A DNA stretch of 64,000 nucleotides. Origin: Mycolicibacterium iranicum. Its GTDB lineage: Bacteria; Actinomycetota; Actinomycetes; Mycobacteriales; Mycobacteriaceae. This document shows, piece after piece, positions 48,604 through 56,834 of the stretch. The first letter of the stretch is position 1. Each line of letters begins with the position of its first letter. The stretch is taken from NCBI RefSeq assembly GCF_014190915.1, contig NZ_JACHVU010000010.1:1-64000 (forward strand). Reading direction: 5' to 3'. Both the position numbers and the translations under genes were made by a program. Under the pieces are notes generated by a model. The model had not been told where the DNA came from. It did no database searches and was given only the letters and a program-made list of their open reading frames with translations.

Positions 48604-49098
48604 TCAGCCGGCCCGTCCGATGTCGGCGAGCCGCTCGTCGACCCAGCCGTGCAGGCCGGGCAGCGCCGCGTCGATAACCGAGTAGGTCTCCTCGAAGTCG
48701 TCCTGGGTTCCGTAGTAGGGGTCTTCGACGTCGAGAACGTGCGCGCCGGATCTGGGATCGAACGAGCGCAGCATCCGCAGACGTTCGGCGGGCACGCCCA
48801 TGTGCTGCAGCATGCGCAGGTGGTTGCGTCCGAGGGCGACGATGAGGTCTGCGGCGAGATGGTCGTCGCCGATCTGCGCGGCACGGTGCTCGGTCGGGTA
48901 GCCGTGGGCCCGCAGGGTGTGGCCCGCCCGCCGGTCCGCCGGTTCACCCTCGTGCCAGTGGCCCGTCCCGGCGCTGGTGACGCGCACCACGTCGGAGAGT
49001 CCGCGTTCACTGATCTGGTGGGCGAACATCTTCTCGGCCATCGGGCTGCGGCAGATGTTGCCCGAGCAGATGAAGGTCACGTGCAGAAGTTCAGACAC
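48604..49098 (-). CDS. ptpA: low-molecular-weight protein tyrosine phosphatase PtpA
   Basis: 164 residues from a GTG at 49098, eight bases inside the end of ptkA. The signature loop FICSGNICRSPMAE gives C-x5-R (Cys11, Arg17), and VEDPYYG near the C-terminal third supplies the general-acid Asp. In M. tuberculosis PtpA is secreted into the host cell; here it is probably a signalling phosphatase. It overlaps ptkA, as in the known pair. Confidence 0.93.
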   Translation of the reverse strand: MSELLHVTFICSGNICRSPMAEKMFAHQISERGLSDVVRVTSAGTGHWHEGEPADRRAGHTLRAHGYPTEHRAAQIGDDHLAADLIVALGRNHLRMLQHMGVPAERLRMLRSFDPRSGAHVLDVEDPYYGTQDDFEETYSVIDAALPGLHGWVDERLADIGRAG

Positions 49099-49786
49099 CG
49101 AGCACCTCGCGCAGTTCCTGCACGGTCGCGACATGGGCGAGTGCCCCGCCGTCGCCGTCGGCGAAGTCGCGGTGGCCGTAGCCCCAGCCCACGACGATCG
49201 TGCCGACCCCGTGCGCGGCGGCGCCTTCGACGTCGTGCGAGCGGTCCCCGATCATCAGGATCCGCTGCGGAAGCGGCGCCAGGCAGCTCAGCGCGTGCGC
49301 GACCACGTCGGCCTTGGCCGAGCGGACGCCGTCCGTGCTCGCGCCGGCGATGACCTCGAAGCAGCCGTCCAGGTCGAAGTGGGCGAGGATGCGTTGCGCG
49401 GTGGGTTCGGCCTTGGAGGTCGCCACCGCCAACCGGACACCGCCGGCCCGCAGGTCGTCCAGCAGGCCGGGGATGCCGTCGAACGGGCGGTTCATCGACC
49501 ATCCGCGGGCGGTGTAGTCGGCGCGGTAGGCCGCAATCGCGGCGTCCGCGCAGCTCCCGAGACCCATCTGCTGCAGGGTGACGTGCATCGGCGGTCCGAC
49601 GATGCGGCTGACGAGGTCACCCTCGGGGACGGGCGCACCGACGGTCTCCAAAGCGTGACGGAAGCTGGCGACGATGCCCTCGGCCGAATCGGTCAGGGTG
49701 CCGTCGAGGTCGAAGAGCACCAGATCGCCACGGCCGACCGGGGCGACGCGGCGGGTGCTGTCCAGCATGTCTGTCACAGCGTCCAT
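49091..49786 (-). CDS. ptkA: HAD-superfamily protein PtkA (tyrosine-kinase/phosphatase-like)
   Basis: 231 residues from the ATG at 49786, preceded by AGGGA. GTG 49777 and ATG 49768 are in-frame alternatives. HAD motif I is VLFDLDGTLTDS, motif II lies in VATSKAEP, and motif IV is MIGDRSHDVEGA. In M. tuberculosis the longer PtkA phosphorylates PtpA; the extra N-terminal tail is missing here. It overlaps ptpA by eight bases. Confidence 0.85.
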   Translation of the reverse strand: MDAVTDMLDSTRRVAPVGRGDLVLFDLDGTLTDSAEGIVASFRHALETVGAPVPEGDLVSRIVGPPMHVTLQQMGLGSCADAAIAAYRADYTARGWSMNRPFDGIPGLLDDLRAGGVRLAVATSKAEPTAQRILAHFDLDGCFEVIAGASTDGVRSAKADVVAHALSCLAPLPQRILMIGDRSHDVEGAAAHGVGTIVVGWGYGHRDFADGDGGALAHVATVQELREVLGV

Positions 49787-49843
49787 TGTCCCTGAGACGG
49801 GTGGCTGCCTCGTCCGCAGGCCCGCGAGCACTACTGTCGTGAT

Positions 49844-50968
49844 GTGGCAGACGTCCGGCTGGTCGACATCATCGACGTGCTCGAGGCCGCCTACCCACCG
49901 CGCCTGGCCGAGAGCTGGGATTCCGTCGGGCTGGTGTGCGGCGACCCGGCCGAACCGGTCGAATCGGTCACGGTCGCCGTCGACGCCACCGCCGACGTTG
50001 TGGCACAGGTGCCCGAGCGCGGGCTGCTGCTGGCGCACCATCCGTTGCTGCTGCGCGGTGTGGACACCGTGTCGGCCGGAACCGCCAAGGGCGCCCTGAT
50101 CCACTCGCTGATCCGCACCGGACGGGCCCTGTTCACCGCGCACACCAACGCCGACAGTGCGTCGCCGGGGGTCTCCGATGCGCTGGCCGAGGCGCTCGGC
50201 CTGGAGGTGACCGGCGTGCTGTCACCCGCGAAGGCGCGACCGAATCTGGACAAGTGGGTCGTGTTCGTCCCGGTCGAGGACGTCGACGCGGTGCGGTCGG
50301 CGATGTTCGACGCGGGGGCCGGCCGGCTCGGGGACTACTCGCAGTGCAGCTGGAGCGTGACCGGCGGCGGACAGTTCCTTCCCGGCGACGGCGCCTCGCC
50401 GGCCATCGGCTCCGTCGGCACCGTCGAGCACGTCACCGAGGACCGGGTGGAGATGGTGGCCCCCGCAGGGGCGCGCGCAGCGGTGCTGGCCGCCCTGCGC
50501 CACGCCCACCCGTACGAGGAACCGGCCTACGACATCCTGGCCCTGCAAGCCCCGCCGGGCGACGTCGGCCTCGGTCGTATCGGAACCCTGTCCGAACCGG
50601 AACCGTTGGCCTCGTTCGTATCCCGGGTGCGTCGTGCGCTGCCCGCGACCTCCTGGGGGGTCCGGGCCTCCGGCGATCCGGAGGCGACGGTGTCGCGCGT
50701 CGCGGTGTGCGGCGGTGCGGGGGATTCCTTCCTCACCGACGTGGCCGCCGCCGGGGTGCAGGCCTACGTGACCGCCGATCTGCGGCACCACCCCGCCGAC
50801 GAGCACCGCCGCGTCTCGGACGTCGCGCTGGTCGACGTGGCGCACTGGGCCAGTGAACACCCGTGGTGCGGGCAGGCGGCGTCGCTGTTGCGCCGCCACT
50901 TCGGCGCCGCGTTGCCGGTCACCGTCTCCGAAGTGCGCACAGACCCATGGAATGTCGAGGAGTGCTGA
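49844..50968 (+). CDS. NIF3-like metal-dependent protein (Rv2230c-like, YbgI/GTP-cyclohydrolase-1-type-2 family)
   Basis: 374 residues from a GTG. The conserved SWDSVGLVCGD, LLAHHPLLL and TAHTNADSASPGVSDALAEALG segments carry the dimetal ligands. The central insertion (PNLDKWVVFVPVEDVDAV) is the usual regulatory-type domain in long NIF3 proteins. Function is uncertain. It is divergent from ptkA with a 57-bp gap. In M. tuberculosis cobC lies between these two genes; it is absent here. Confidence 0.87.
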   Translation: MADVRLVDIIDVLEAAYPPRLAESWDSVGLVCGDPAEPVESVTVAVDATADVVAQVPERGLLLAHHPLLLRGVDTVSAGTAKGALIHSLIRTGRALFTAHTNADSASPGVSDALAEALGLEVTGVLSPAKARPNLDKWVVFVPVEDVDAVRSAMFDAGAGRLGDYSQCSWSVTGGGQFLPGDGASPAIGSVGTVEHVTEDRVEMVAPAGARAAVLAALRHAHPYEEPAYDILALQAPPGDVGLGRIGTLSEPEPLASFVSRVRRALPATSWGVRASGDPEATVSRVAVCGGAGDSFLTDVAAAGVQAYVTADLRHHPADEHRRVSDVALVDVAHWASEHPWCGQAASLLRRHFGAALPVTVSEVRTDPWNVEEC

Positions 50969-50969
50969 C

Positions 50970-51707
50970 ATGAAAGCCGCCGTGGCACAACAGCAGATGC
51001 TGGCCGAGCTGGCCGAGCTGGATGCCGAGATCAGCCGGGTCGAGCACCGGACGAAGAACCTGCCCGAGCAGAAGACGGTGGAGGAGGCGCAGGCCGCGCA
51101 CCGCGAAGCCGAGGACCGCCTCGCCGCGCTGCAGATCGCCCTGGACGACATCGACGGCCAGGTGGCGAAGTTCGAGACCGAGATCGACGGGGTGCGGCAG
51201 CGGGAGGACCGCGACCGCGCGCTGCTGGAGGGTGGAACGGTGGATGCCAAGCAGCTCACCGACCTTCAGCACGAACTCGAGACCTTGCAGCGGCGCCAGG
51301 CCAGCCTGGAGGACGCCCAGCTGGAGGTCATGGAGAAGCGCGAGGAGCTGGCCGCCCAGCAGGCCGAGGCGCGCGCCCGCATCGAGGAGCTGCAGACCGT
51401 GCTGGCCGACGCGCAGCGGGCCTGCGATGACGCCCGCGCCGAGCTCGCCCGCACCAGGGACCACTCGGTGGCGCGTCGCGCCGAGCTGGCCGGAACCATC
51501 GACGAGGCCCTGGTGACGCTCTACGAGCGGCAGCGGGCCCGCGGCGGGGTCGGCGCCGCGGTGCTGCAGGGCCGGCGGTGCGGCGCCTGCCGGCTGGAGA
51601 TCGACCGCGGCGAGTCGGCACGGATCGCGGCCGCCGCGGACGACGACGTGCTGCGGTGCCCGGAGTGTTCGGCGATCCTGCTGCGCGTCAAAGGGTTTCG
51701 GGCGTGA
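50970..51707 (+). CDS. coiled-coil zinc-ribbon protein (Rv2229c-like)
   Basis: 245 residues from the ATG at 50970, one base after the NIF3 stop. A long coiled coil (about residues 5-185, rich in Glu, Ala and Arg heptads) ends in a C4 zinc ribbon (RRCGACRLEI and LRCPECSAILLR). Related proteins are thought to act as nucleic-acid or chaperone-like factors. It ends in a GTGA overlap with rnhC. Confidence 0.88.
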   Translation: MKAAVAQQQMLAELAELDAEISRVEHRTKNLPEQKTVEEAQAAHREAEDRLAALQIALDDIDGQVAKFETEIDGVRQREDRDRALLEGGTVDAKQLTDLQHELETLQRRQASLEDAQLEVMEKREELAAQQAEARARIEELQTVLADAQRACDDARAELARTRDHSVARRAELAGTIDEALVTLYERQRARGGVGAAVLQGRRCGACRLEIDRGESARIAAAADDDVLRCPECSAILLRVKGFRA

Positions 51708-52762
51708 AGGTGCTCGTCGAGGCCGACGGGGGTTCACGCGGAAACCCCGGACCGGCCGGATACGGCGCGGTTGTGTGGTCGGCCGACCGCGGGTCGGTGC
51801 TCGCCGAGGCGAAGTCGGCGATCGGCACCGCCACCAACAACGTCGCCGAGTACCGCGGGTTGATCGCGGGCCTGGAAGCCGCGGCGCGGCTGGGCGCCAC
51901 CGACGTCGAGGTGCTGATGGACTCGAAGCTGGTGGTGGAGCAGATGTCGGGCCGCTGGCGCGTCAAGCACCCGGATCTGACGCCGCTGAACCAGACCGCC
52001 CGCGACCTTGCCCGCAGATTCGAGCGGATCTCCTATGCGTGGATTCCGCGCGCGCAGAACGGCGTCGCCGACCGGCTGGCGAACGAGGCGATGGACGGCG
52101 CGAGCACGACCGAGGTGGTCACCAACCCCGCGGGGTGGACGGGCGCCCAGGGTGCGCCGACGAAGCTGCTGCTGTTGCGCCACGGTCAGACGGCCCTGTC
52201 GGTGGAGCGCCGCTACTCCGGACGGGGCAACCCGCCGCTCACCGAGCTCGGTACCCAGCAGGCCGGCGCCGCGGCGCGCTACCTCGGGGACCGGGGTGGG
52301 GTCGACGCCGTCCTCGCCTCACCTCTGCAGCGTGCCCGTGACACCGCCTCGGCCGCCGCGGCCGCGCTCGGACTCGACGTCGTCGTCGACGACGACCTGA
52401 TCGAGACGGATTTCGGTGCGTGGGAGGGGCTGACGTTCCGGGAGGCCTCCGAGAAGGACCCCGAGCTGCATCGGCGCTGGCTGCGCGACACGTCGGTGCC
52501 GCCCCCGGGCGGGGAGAGCTTCGATGCGGTCGCGACACGGGTGCGCGGTGCGCTGCAGCGCATCCTGGCCGAGCATGCGGGGCAGACGGTGCTGGTGGTG
52601 TCGCACGTGACGCCGATCAAGACCCTGCTGCGGATGGCGCTCGATGCCGGGCCCGCGATCCTGTACCGCCTGCATCTGGACCTGGCGTCGCTGTCGATCG
52701 CGGAGTTCTACCCCGACGGTGCCGCGTCGGTGCGTCTGGTCAACCAGACGGCCTACCTCTGA
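51704..52762 (+). CDS. rnhC: bifunctional RNase H1 / histidine phosphatase (CobC-like)
   Basis: 352 residues from a GTG at 51704. The N-terminal RNase H domain shows the acidic ligands in VEADGGSRGNPGPAG, NVAEYRGLI, LMDSKLVVEQ and GVADRLANEAM. The C-terminal half is a histidine phosphatase with LLLLRHGQTALS and VVSHVTPIK. It matches M. tuberculosis Rv2228c, which removes RNA from hybrids and has an acid/alpha-ribazole phosphatase activity. It is the last of three coupled genes. Confidence 0.93.
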   Translation: MKVLVEADGGSRGNPGPAGYGAVVWSADRGSVLAEAKSAIGTATNNVAEYRGLIAGLEAAARLGATDVEVLMDSKLVVEQMSGRWRVKHPDLTPLNQTARDLARRFERISYAWIPRAQNGVADRLANEAMDGASTTEVVTNPAGWTGAQGAPTKLLLLRHGQTALSVERRYSGRGNPPLTELGTQQAGAAARYLGDRGGVDAVLASPLQRARDTASAAAAALGLDVVVDDDLIETDFGAWEGLTFREASEKDPELHRRWLRDTSVPPPGGESFDAVATRVRGALQRILAEHAGQTVLVVSHVTPIKTLLRMALDAGPAILYRLHLDLASLSIAEFYPDGAASVRLVNQTAYL

Positions 52763-53340
52763 TCGGTGTGCAGGTGCACGCGCTCGCCGTGCAACCCGAA
52801 CAGGGCGATCGCCTCCACCGGTCCGTCGACCACCCCGAACCAGTGTGGGGTCCATGTTGAGAACTCAACGGCCTCACCGGGTTTGATCGTGAAATCCCGG
52901 TCGCCGAGCATCAGTCGCAGTTGTCCTGACAGCACGTACATCCAGTCGTGGCCCTCGTGGACGGGGAGCTCGTCCGGAGGTGTGCGCCGACGCGCGCTGA
53001 TGCGGATCTTGTAGGCGTGCAGTCCGCCGGCGGGGCCCTGCCCGGTCAGCGGCCAGAACGTGATCTGGTTGTGGGTGTGGGACTGCCCACGCACGCGGGG
53101 GTCCTCGACGTCGGGCGAGCGCAACAGCTCGTCGGTGCTGACCGACAGGGCGCCCGCCAGTCGCGGCAGATGGTCCAGCGCGAGCCGCCGCTTCCCGGAT
53201 TCCAGTCGGCTCAGCGTCGAGATGTCGATATTCGACCGCGTGGCAACGTCTTCGAGCGTCATGCCGCGCTGGAGTCGTAGGTCGCGCAGCCGCCGGCGGA
53301 CACGGGCGTCGACCCCCTCGTCGTCCTCATTTGCCTTCAT
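52753..53340 (-). CDS. XRE-family transcriptional regulator with C-terminal cupin
   Basis: 195 residues from the ATG at 53340. HTH domain at residues 10-65 (LRDLRLQRGMTLEDVATRS, DISTLSRLESGKRRL), cupin domain from about 110 (LPVHEGHDWMYVLSGQLRLM, GEAVEFSTWTPHWF). Such proteins sense small ligands through the cupin. It is divergent from the CxxC flavoprotein with only 46 bp between, and a palindrome sits on its start codon, so it probably controls that pair. Confidence 0.9.
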   Translation of the reverse strand: MKANEDDEGVDARVRRRLRDLRLQRGMTLEDVATRSNIDISTLSRLESGKRRLALDHLPRLAGALSVSTDELLRSPDVEDPRVRGQSHTHNQITFWPLTGQGPAGGLHAYKIRISARRRTPPDELPVHEGHDWMYVLSGQLRLMLGDRDFTIKPGEAVEFSTWTPHWFGVVDGPVEAIALFGLHGERVHLHTDQR

Positions 53341-53345
53341 GGCAA
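53331..53345. promoter_or_regulatory. palindrome TTGCC-N5-GGCAA over the XRE-cupin start codon
   Basis: TTGCC (53331-53335) and GGCAA (53341-53345) are perfect reverse complements surrounding the start codon of the minus-strand regulator. A further GGCA occurs in TTGGCATG downstream. This is a likely self-operator. Confidence 0.4.
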
Positions 53346-53386
53346 AACAGCTTGGCATGTATGAACGTGCGCGGCAAGGTGGGGTC

Positions 53387-54301
53387 ATGGACAAGATCTG
53401 GGATTGCGTGGTGGTCGGCGGCGGAGCCGCGGGCCTGAGCGCGGCACTCGTGTTGGGCAGGGCCAGGCGGCACACGCTGGTGGTGGACGCCGGGGCGCAG
53501 AGCAACCTCGCGGCTCACGGTATCGGTGGCCTGCTGGGTTTCGACGGGGTCGCCCCGTCGGAGTTGTACGCCAAGGGCCGGCGCGAGTTGGCCGCGTACC
53601 CGACCGTCGAGGTGCGCGCCGGCGAGGTGCTGGTGCCGACCGTGGGAGAGGACACCTTCACCCTGGAACTGGCGGACGGCAGCGTCGTGCACACACGGCG
53701 GGTGCTGCTCGCGATGGGCATGCGCTACGAGGCGCCCGATCTACCGGGATTGGCTGCGCTGTGGGGTGATTCGGTGTTCCACTGTCCGTTCTGCCACGGC
53801 TGGGAAGCGCGGGACAAACCGCTGGCGGTGCTGGCGAACGGTGACCGGGGCGTGCACATGGCCACGATGCTGCAGGGGTGGAGTGACGATGTCGTCCTGC
53901 TGACCAATGGCCCGGCCGAGGTGACCGCCGACGCGCGGGCGCGGCTGACTGCTGCGGGGGTGCGCCTCGACGAACGCGCCGTCGCGGAGGTCGCCTCGGA
54001 GAACGGGGAGATGACCGGCGTGGTGTTCGCCGACGGGACGACCCTGGCGCGGGGTGGGCTGCTCGTCGCCACCACCTTGCATCAGCGGTCGGCGCTGGCG
54101 GCGAAGCTCGGAGTGGAATTCGCGGCGCCGGGACCGATCACCGCCGAGGCGATCCGGGTCGACGGCGCGTGGCGCACCTCGGTTCCCGGGGTCTTCGCGG
54201 CCGGCGATCTCAGCGTCCCGATGCCGCAGGTGGCCGCTGCGATCGCTTCGGGTTCGGCCGCCGCCGCGGCCGTGGTGGGAAGTTTTCTGGAGGAAGGATG
54301 A
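53387..54301 (+). CDS. FAD-dependent CxxC dithiol oxidoreductase (thioredoxin-reductase-fold, GliT/HlmI-like)
   Basis: 304 residues from the ATG at 53387; the long upstream open frame is shadow. FAD motif CVVVGGGAAGLSAALVLG, redox motif HCPFCHGWE (Cys133, Cys136), and C-terminal VPGVFAAGDLSVPM. The position of the usual NADPH-binding glycines reads LANGDRGVHMA, with the first glycine missing. This fits the GliT/HlmI dithiol-oxidase group, which uses oxygen directly; an ordinary thioredoxin reductase is the alternative. It overlaps the methyltransferase gene by four bases. Confidence 0.8.
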   Translation: MDKIWDCVVVGGGAAGLSAALVLGRARRHTLVVDAGAQSNLAAHGIGGLLGFDGVAPSELYAKGRRELAAYPTVEVRAGEVLVPTVGEDTFTLELADGSVVHTRRVLLAMGMRYEAPDLPGLAALWGDSVFHCPFCHGWEARDKPLAVLANGDRGVHMATMLQGWSDDVVLLTNGPAEVTADARARLTAAGVRLDERAVAEVASENGEMTGVVFADGTTLARGGLLVATTLHQRSALAAKLGVEFAAPGPITAEAIRVDGAWRTSVPGVFAAGDLSVPMPQVAAAIASGSAAAAAVVGSFLEEG

Positions 54302-54930
54302 CAATGTCTGAGGTCAAACAACATTGGGAAGAGCGCTACGCCGAGCGGGATCGCATCTGGAGTGGGCGGGTCAACCCCTGGCTCGCCGACGTCGCCGAAC
54401 CGCTGCCTGCCGGCCGGGCGCTCGATCTGGGGTGCGGTGAAGGCGGGGACACACTGTGGCTCGCCGAGCGCGGCTGGCAGGTCGTCGGGGTCGACATCTC
54501 CGACACCGCACTGGGACGTGCGGCCGAGGAGACGGCCCGGCGCGGGCTGACGGACCGGGTGCACCTGGTGCAGATGAACCTGTCCGAGTCGTTCCCCGAC
54601 GGCACCTTCGACCTGGTGTCGGCGCAGTTCCTGCAATCGATGGTCCACCTGGACCGCGAACGTATCTTCGCCGCCGCCGCCCGCGCCGTCGCACCCGGCG
54701 GGCTGCTCATCGTGGTGGATCACGGTGCGGCACCGCCCTGGGCGCCGCAGCACATTCTCGACCACGTTTTTCCCGGCGTCGACGAGGTGTTCGCGGCCAT
54801 CGATCTCGGACCGGGGCGGTGGGAGCGGCTCCGGGTCGGGTCGGTCGAGCGCGATGCGGTGGGCCCGGACGGGCAGCCCGGTGTGCTGGTGGACAACCTG
54901 ATCGTGGTGAAGCGGCTGTCCACGGACTAG
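54298..54930 (+). CDS. class I SAM-dependent methyltransferase
   Basis: 210 residues from the ATG at 54298 (AGGAAGG ribosome-binding site, ATGA overlap with the flavoprotein). The SAM motif is ALDLGCGEGGDTLWLAERG, followed by VVGVDISDTAL. The N-terminal HWEERYAERDRIWSG is typical of TehB-like and thiol/chalcogen methyltransferases. Coupling with the CxxC oxidase suggests the same substrate, perhaps a dithiol. The acceptor is not known. Confidence 0.86.
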   Translation: MTMSEVKQHWEERYAERDRIWSGRVNPWLADVAEPLPAGRALDLGCGEGGDTLWLAERGWQVVGVDISDTALGRAAEETARRGLTDRVHLVQMNLSESFPDGTFDLVSAQFLQSMVHLDRERIFAAAARAVAPGGLLIVVDHGAAPPWAPQHILDHVFPGVDEVFAAIDLGPGRWERLRVGSVERDAVGPDGQPGVLVDNLIVVKRLSTD

Positions 54931-54969
54931 TCACCATGGGTTGTCGGTGGGCGGCGGTAGCGTCGGGGC

Positions 54970-56256
54970 ATGTTCGAAAGTATGTTCGAAATCGATGCCG
55001 CGGCGTCGCAGGCCGACCTGCGGGCGATGGTCGAGCGCTGTGAACGGCTCAAGGCCCGGGCTGCCGCCGCCCAGGCCCGCGCGACCGCCCTGTGGGCGGC
55101 ACGGCGAACCGCCGCCGAGCGGGCCGCGGGTATCCGGGCCGACAAACGGGGGAGGGGTCTCGGTGCCGAGGTTGCGCTCGCGCGCGGCCAGGCGCCTCAG
55201 ACGGGCGGGCAACATCTGGGCTTCGCCAAGGCATTGGTACACGAGATGCCCTGCACCCTTGCGGCATTGGAGTGCGGGGCGCTCACGGAGTGGCGGGCGA
55301 CGCTGATCGTGCGGGAGTCGTCCTGCCTCAGCGTCGCGCACCGTCGCCAACTCGATTCCGAACTGTGCGCCGACGTCGCCGCGCTGAAGGGTTGGGGGAA
55401 CAGACGGGTCGAGGCCGAAGCGAAGAGGATCGCCGCACGCCTGGACGCCGCAGCGGTGGTGGAGCGCATCGACAAGGCGGCCGCGGCTCCGCGGGTGTCT
55501 TGCCGGCCGGCGCCGAACGGCATGGTGTACTTCACCGCCCTGCTGCCGCTGGCCAAAGGAGTTGCTCTGTACGCGGCGTGCACGCGTGCCGCCGACACCA
55601 CGTTCGACGAGCGCTCCCGCGGCCAGATCATGACCGACACCCTCTACGAACGCGTGACGGGACGTCCCGCGGGACAACCGGTGCCGGTCGAGCTGAACCT
55701 GGTGATGGCCGACACGACGCTGTCCGGCGACGACGAGGAACGCGGCTGGCTGGACGGCTACGGGCCGGTCCCGGCCGGGTTCTGCCGAACCCTGATCGGC
55801 GAAGCCGCCGCCGACGCCGAAACCAGGGCGACGTTGCGGCGGCTGTATCGCCACCCGCGGTCGGGTCAGCTGGTCGCGATGGAGTCGCGCGCGCGAATCT
55901 TCCCGAAGGGATTGGCCCGGTTGTTGGAGCGGCGGGACCAGACGTGCCGGACCCCGTACTGCGACGCCCCGATTCGGCATCACGACCACGCGACGCCCCA
56001 CCGCGAAGGAGGGAAGACCAACGGGCGGAACGGGTTGGGTCTGTGTGAGGCGTGCAATTACGCCAAAGAGGCGCCCGGATGGGCGGTCGACACCTACTGC
56101 GAGGACGGCGCGCACACCGCGGCGTACACGACGCCGACGGGGGCGACGTATTACTCGGTCGCCCCGGCGCTGCCGGGACCTCCGGTACGCCGGCAGGTCA
56201 GCCTGATGGAGGGCAGGCTGAGCGTCGACCTGGTCACCTTCGACGCGGCCGCCTGA
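54970..56256 (+). CDS. DUF222/HNH endonuclease-like protein (13E12 repeat family)
   Basis: 428 residues. An N-terminal helical DUF222 domain is followed by the HNH region CRTPYCDAPIRHHDHATPHR, NGRNGLGLCEACNYAKEAPGW. These 13E12-family proteins are abundant in mycobacteria and, in M. tuberculosis, contain the phiRv1 integration repeats (established knowledge). Function as a nuclease is inferred. It lies 56 bp before rnpB and its attachment-site repeat. Confidence 0.88.
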   Translation: MFESMFEIDAAASQADLRAMVERCERLKARAAAAQARATALWAARRTAAERAAGIRADKRGRGLGAEVALARGQAPQTGGQHLGFAKALVHEMPCTLAALECGALTEWRATLIVRESSCLSVAHRRQLDSELCADVAALKGWGNRRVEAEAKRIAARLDAAAVVERIDKAAAAPRVSCRPAPNGMVYFTALLPLAKGVALYAACTRAADTTFDERSRGQIMTDTLYERVTGRPAGQPVPVELNLVMADTTLSGDDEERGWLDGYGPVPAGFCRTLIGEAAADAETRATLRRLYRHPRSGQLVAMESRARIFPKGLARLLERRDQTCRTPYCDAPIRHHDHATPHREGGKTNGRNGLGLCEACNYAKEAPGWAVDTYCEDGAHTAAYTTPTGATYYSVAPALPGPPVRRQVSLMEGRLSVDLVTFDAAA

Positions 56257-56312
56257 CCGGCGGGCGCCGCATTCATTACGTATTTCGGCGCCGCACCCAT
56301 TACCTTGTGAGT

Positions 56313-56721
56313 GCGGATGAGCTGGCTGGGCGGCCGCGGCACTCAGGTGTCGAGGAAAGTCCGGACTTCACAGAGCAGGGTGATTGCTAACGGCAATCCG
56401 AGGTGACTCGCGGGAAAGTGCCACAGAAAACAGACCGCCACCACCACGTCTTCGGACCGGTGGAGGTGAGGGTGAAAAGGTGCGGTAAGAGCGCACCAGC
56501 ATCCCGGGTGACCGGGGTGGCTAGGCAAACCCCACCCGAAGCAAGGCCAAGAAGGCCGCAACCTGGTTGCGGCCGCGCAGGCGCCCGAGGGCTGCTCGCC
56601 CGAGCCTGCGGGTAGGCCGCTCGAGGCACCCGGCAACGGTGTGTCCAGATGGATGGTCGCCGCCTCGCTGCCAGTTATGGCGGTGAGGAACAGAATCCGG
56701 CTTACAGGCCGGCTCATCCGC
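56313..56721 (+). ncRNA. rnpB: RNase P RNA component (class A)
   Basis: The 5' strand GCGGATGAGC (56313-56322) pairs exactly with GCTCATCCGC (56712-56721) to form P1. Inside are the universally conserved elements GAGGAAAGTCCGGAC, the AGAGCAGGGTGATTGC-TAACGG and AGTGCCACAGAAAACAGACCGCC regions, GTAAGAGCGCACC, the AGGCAAACCCCACC block and GAACAGAATCCGGCTTACAGG at the 3' side. The length of about 409 nt is normal for actinobacterial class A RNA. Open frames on either strand here are chance. Its 3' end is repeated 1,260 bp downstream. Confidence 0.97.
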
Positions 56722-56743
56722 CCCCGGCGACCTCAGGACTTGC
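56696..56743. repeat. 48-bp direct repeat, left copy (attL) at the rnpB 3' end
   Basis: This stretch, running from TCCGGCTTACAGG to CCTCAGGACTTGC, is identical at all 48 positions to 57956-58003. The bases on either side differ (A versus C before, T versus C after), so the repeat is exactly 48 bp. It contains the core-like inverted repeat CCGGC-TTACAG-GCCGG. It completes rnpB and supplies stop codon TGA to a minus-strand frame. Confidence 0.9.
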
Positions 56744-56834
56744 TTCTCGCTACATGAGGGTCGGTGCCGTCCTCCGATGCCCACGTCTCGTCCGAGGTCG
56801 GGTCGACGGGCCCGCCGGCCGTCCGTAATGGGCG
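56733..56834 (-). pseudogene. tail of a broken gene ending inside the left attachment repeat
   Basis: A minus-strand frame of 33 codons reads GPVDPTSDETWASEDGTDPH then VARSKS and stops at the same TGA (56733-56735) in the same frame as the CYTH-CHAD gene uses in the right copy. It is preceded by an in-frame stop at 56835-56837. The high G+C third positions suggest the 3' end of a once longer gene of the element. No family can be named. It could be chance. Confidence 0.4.
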
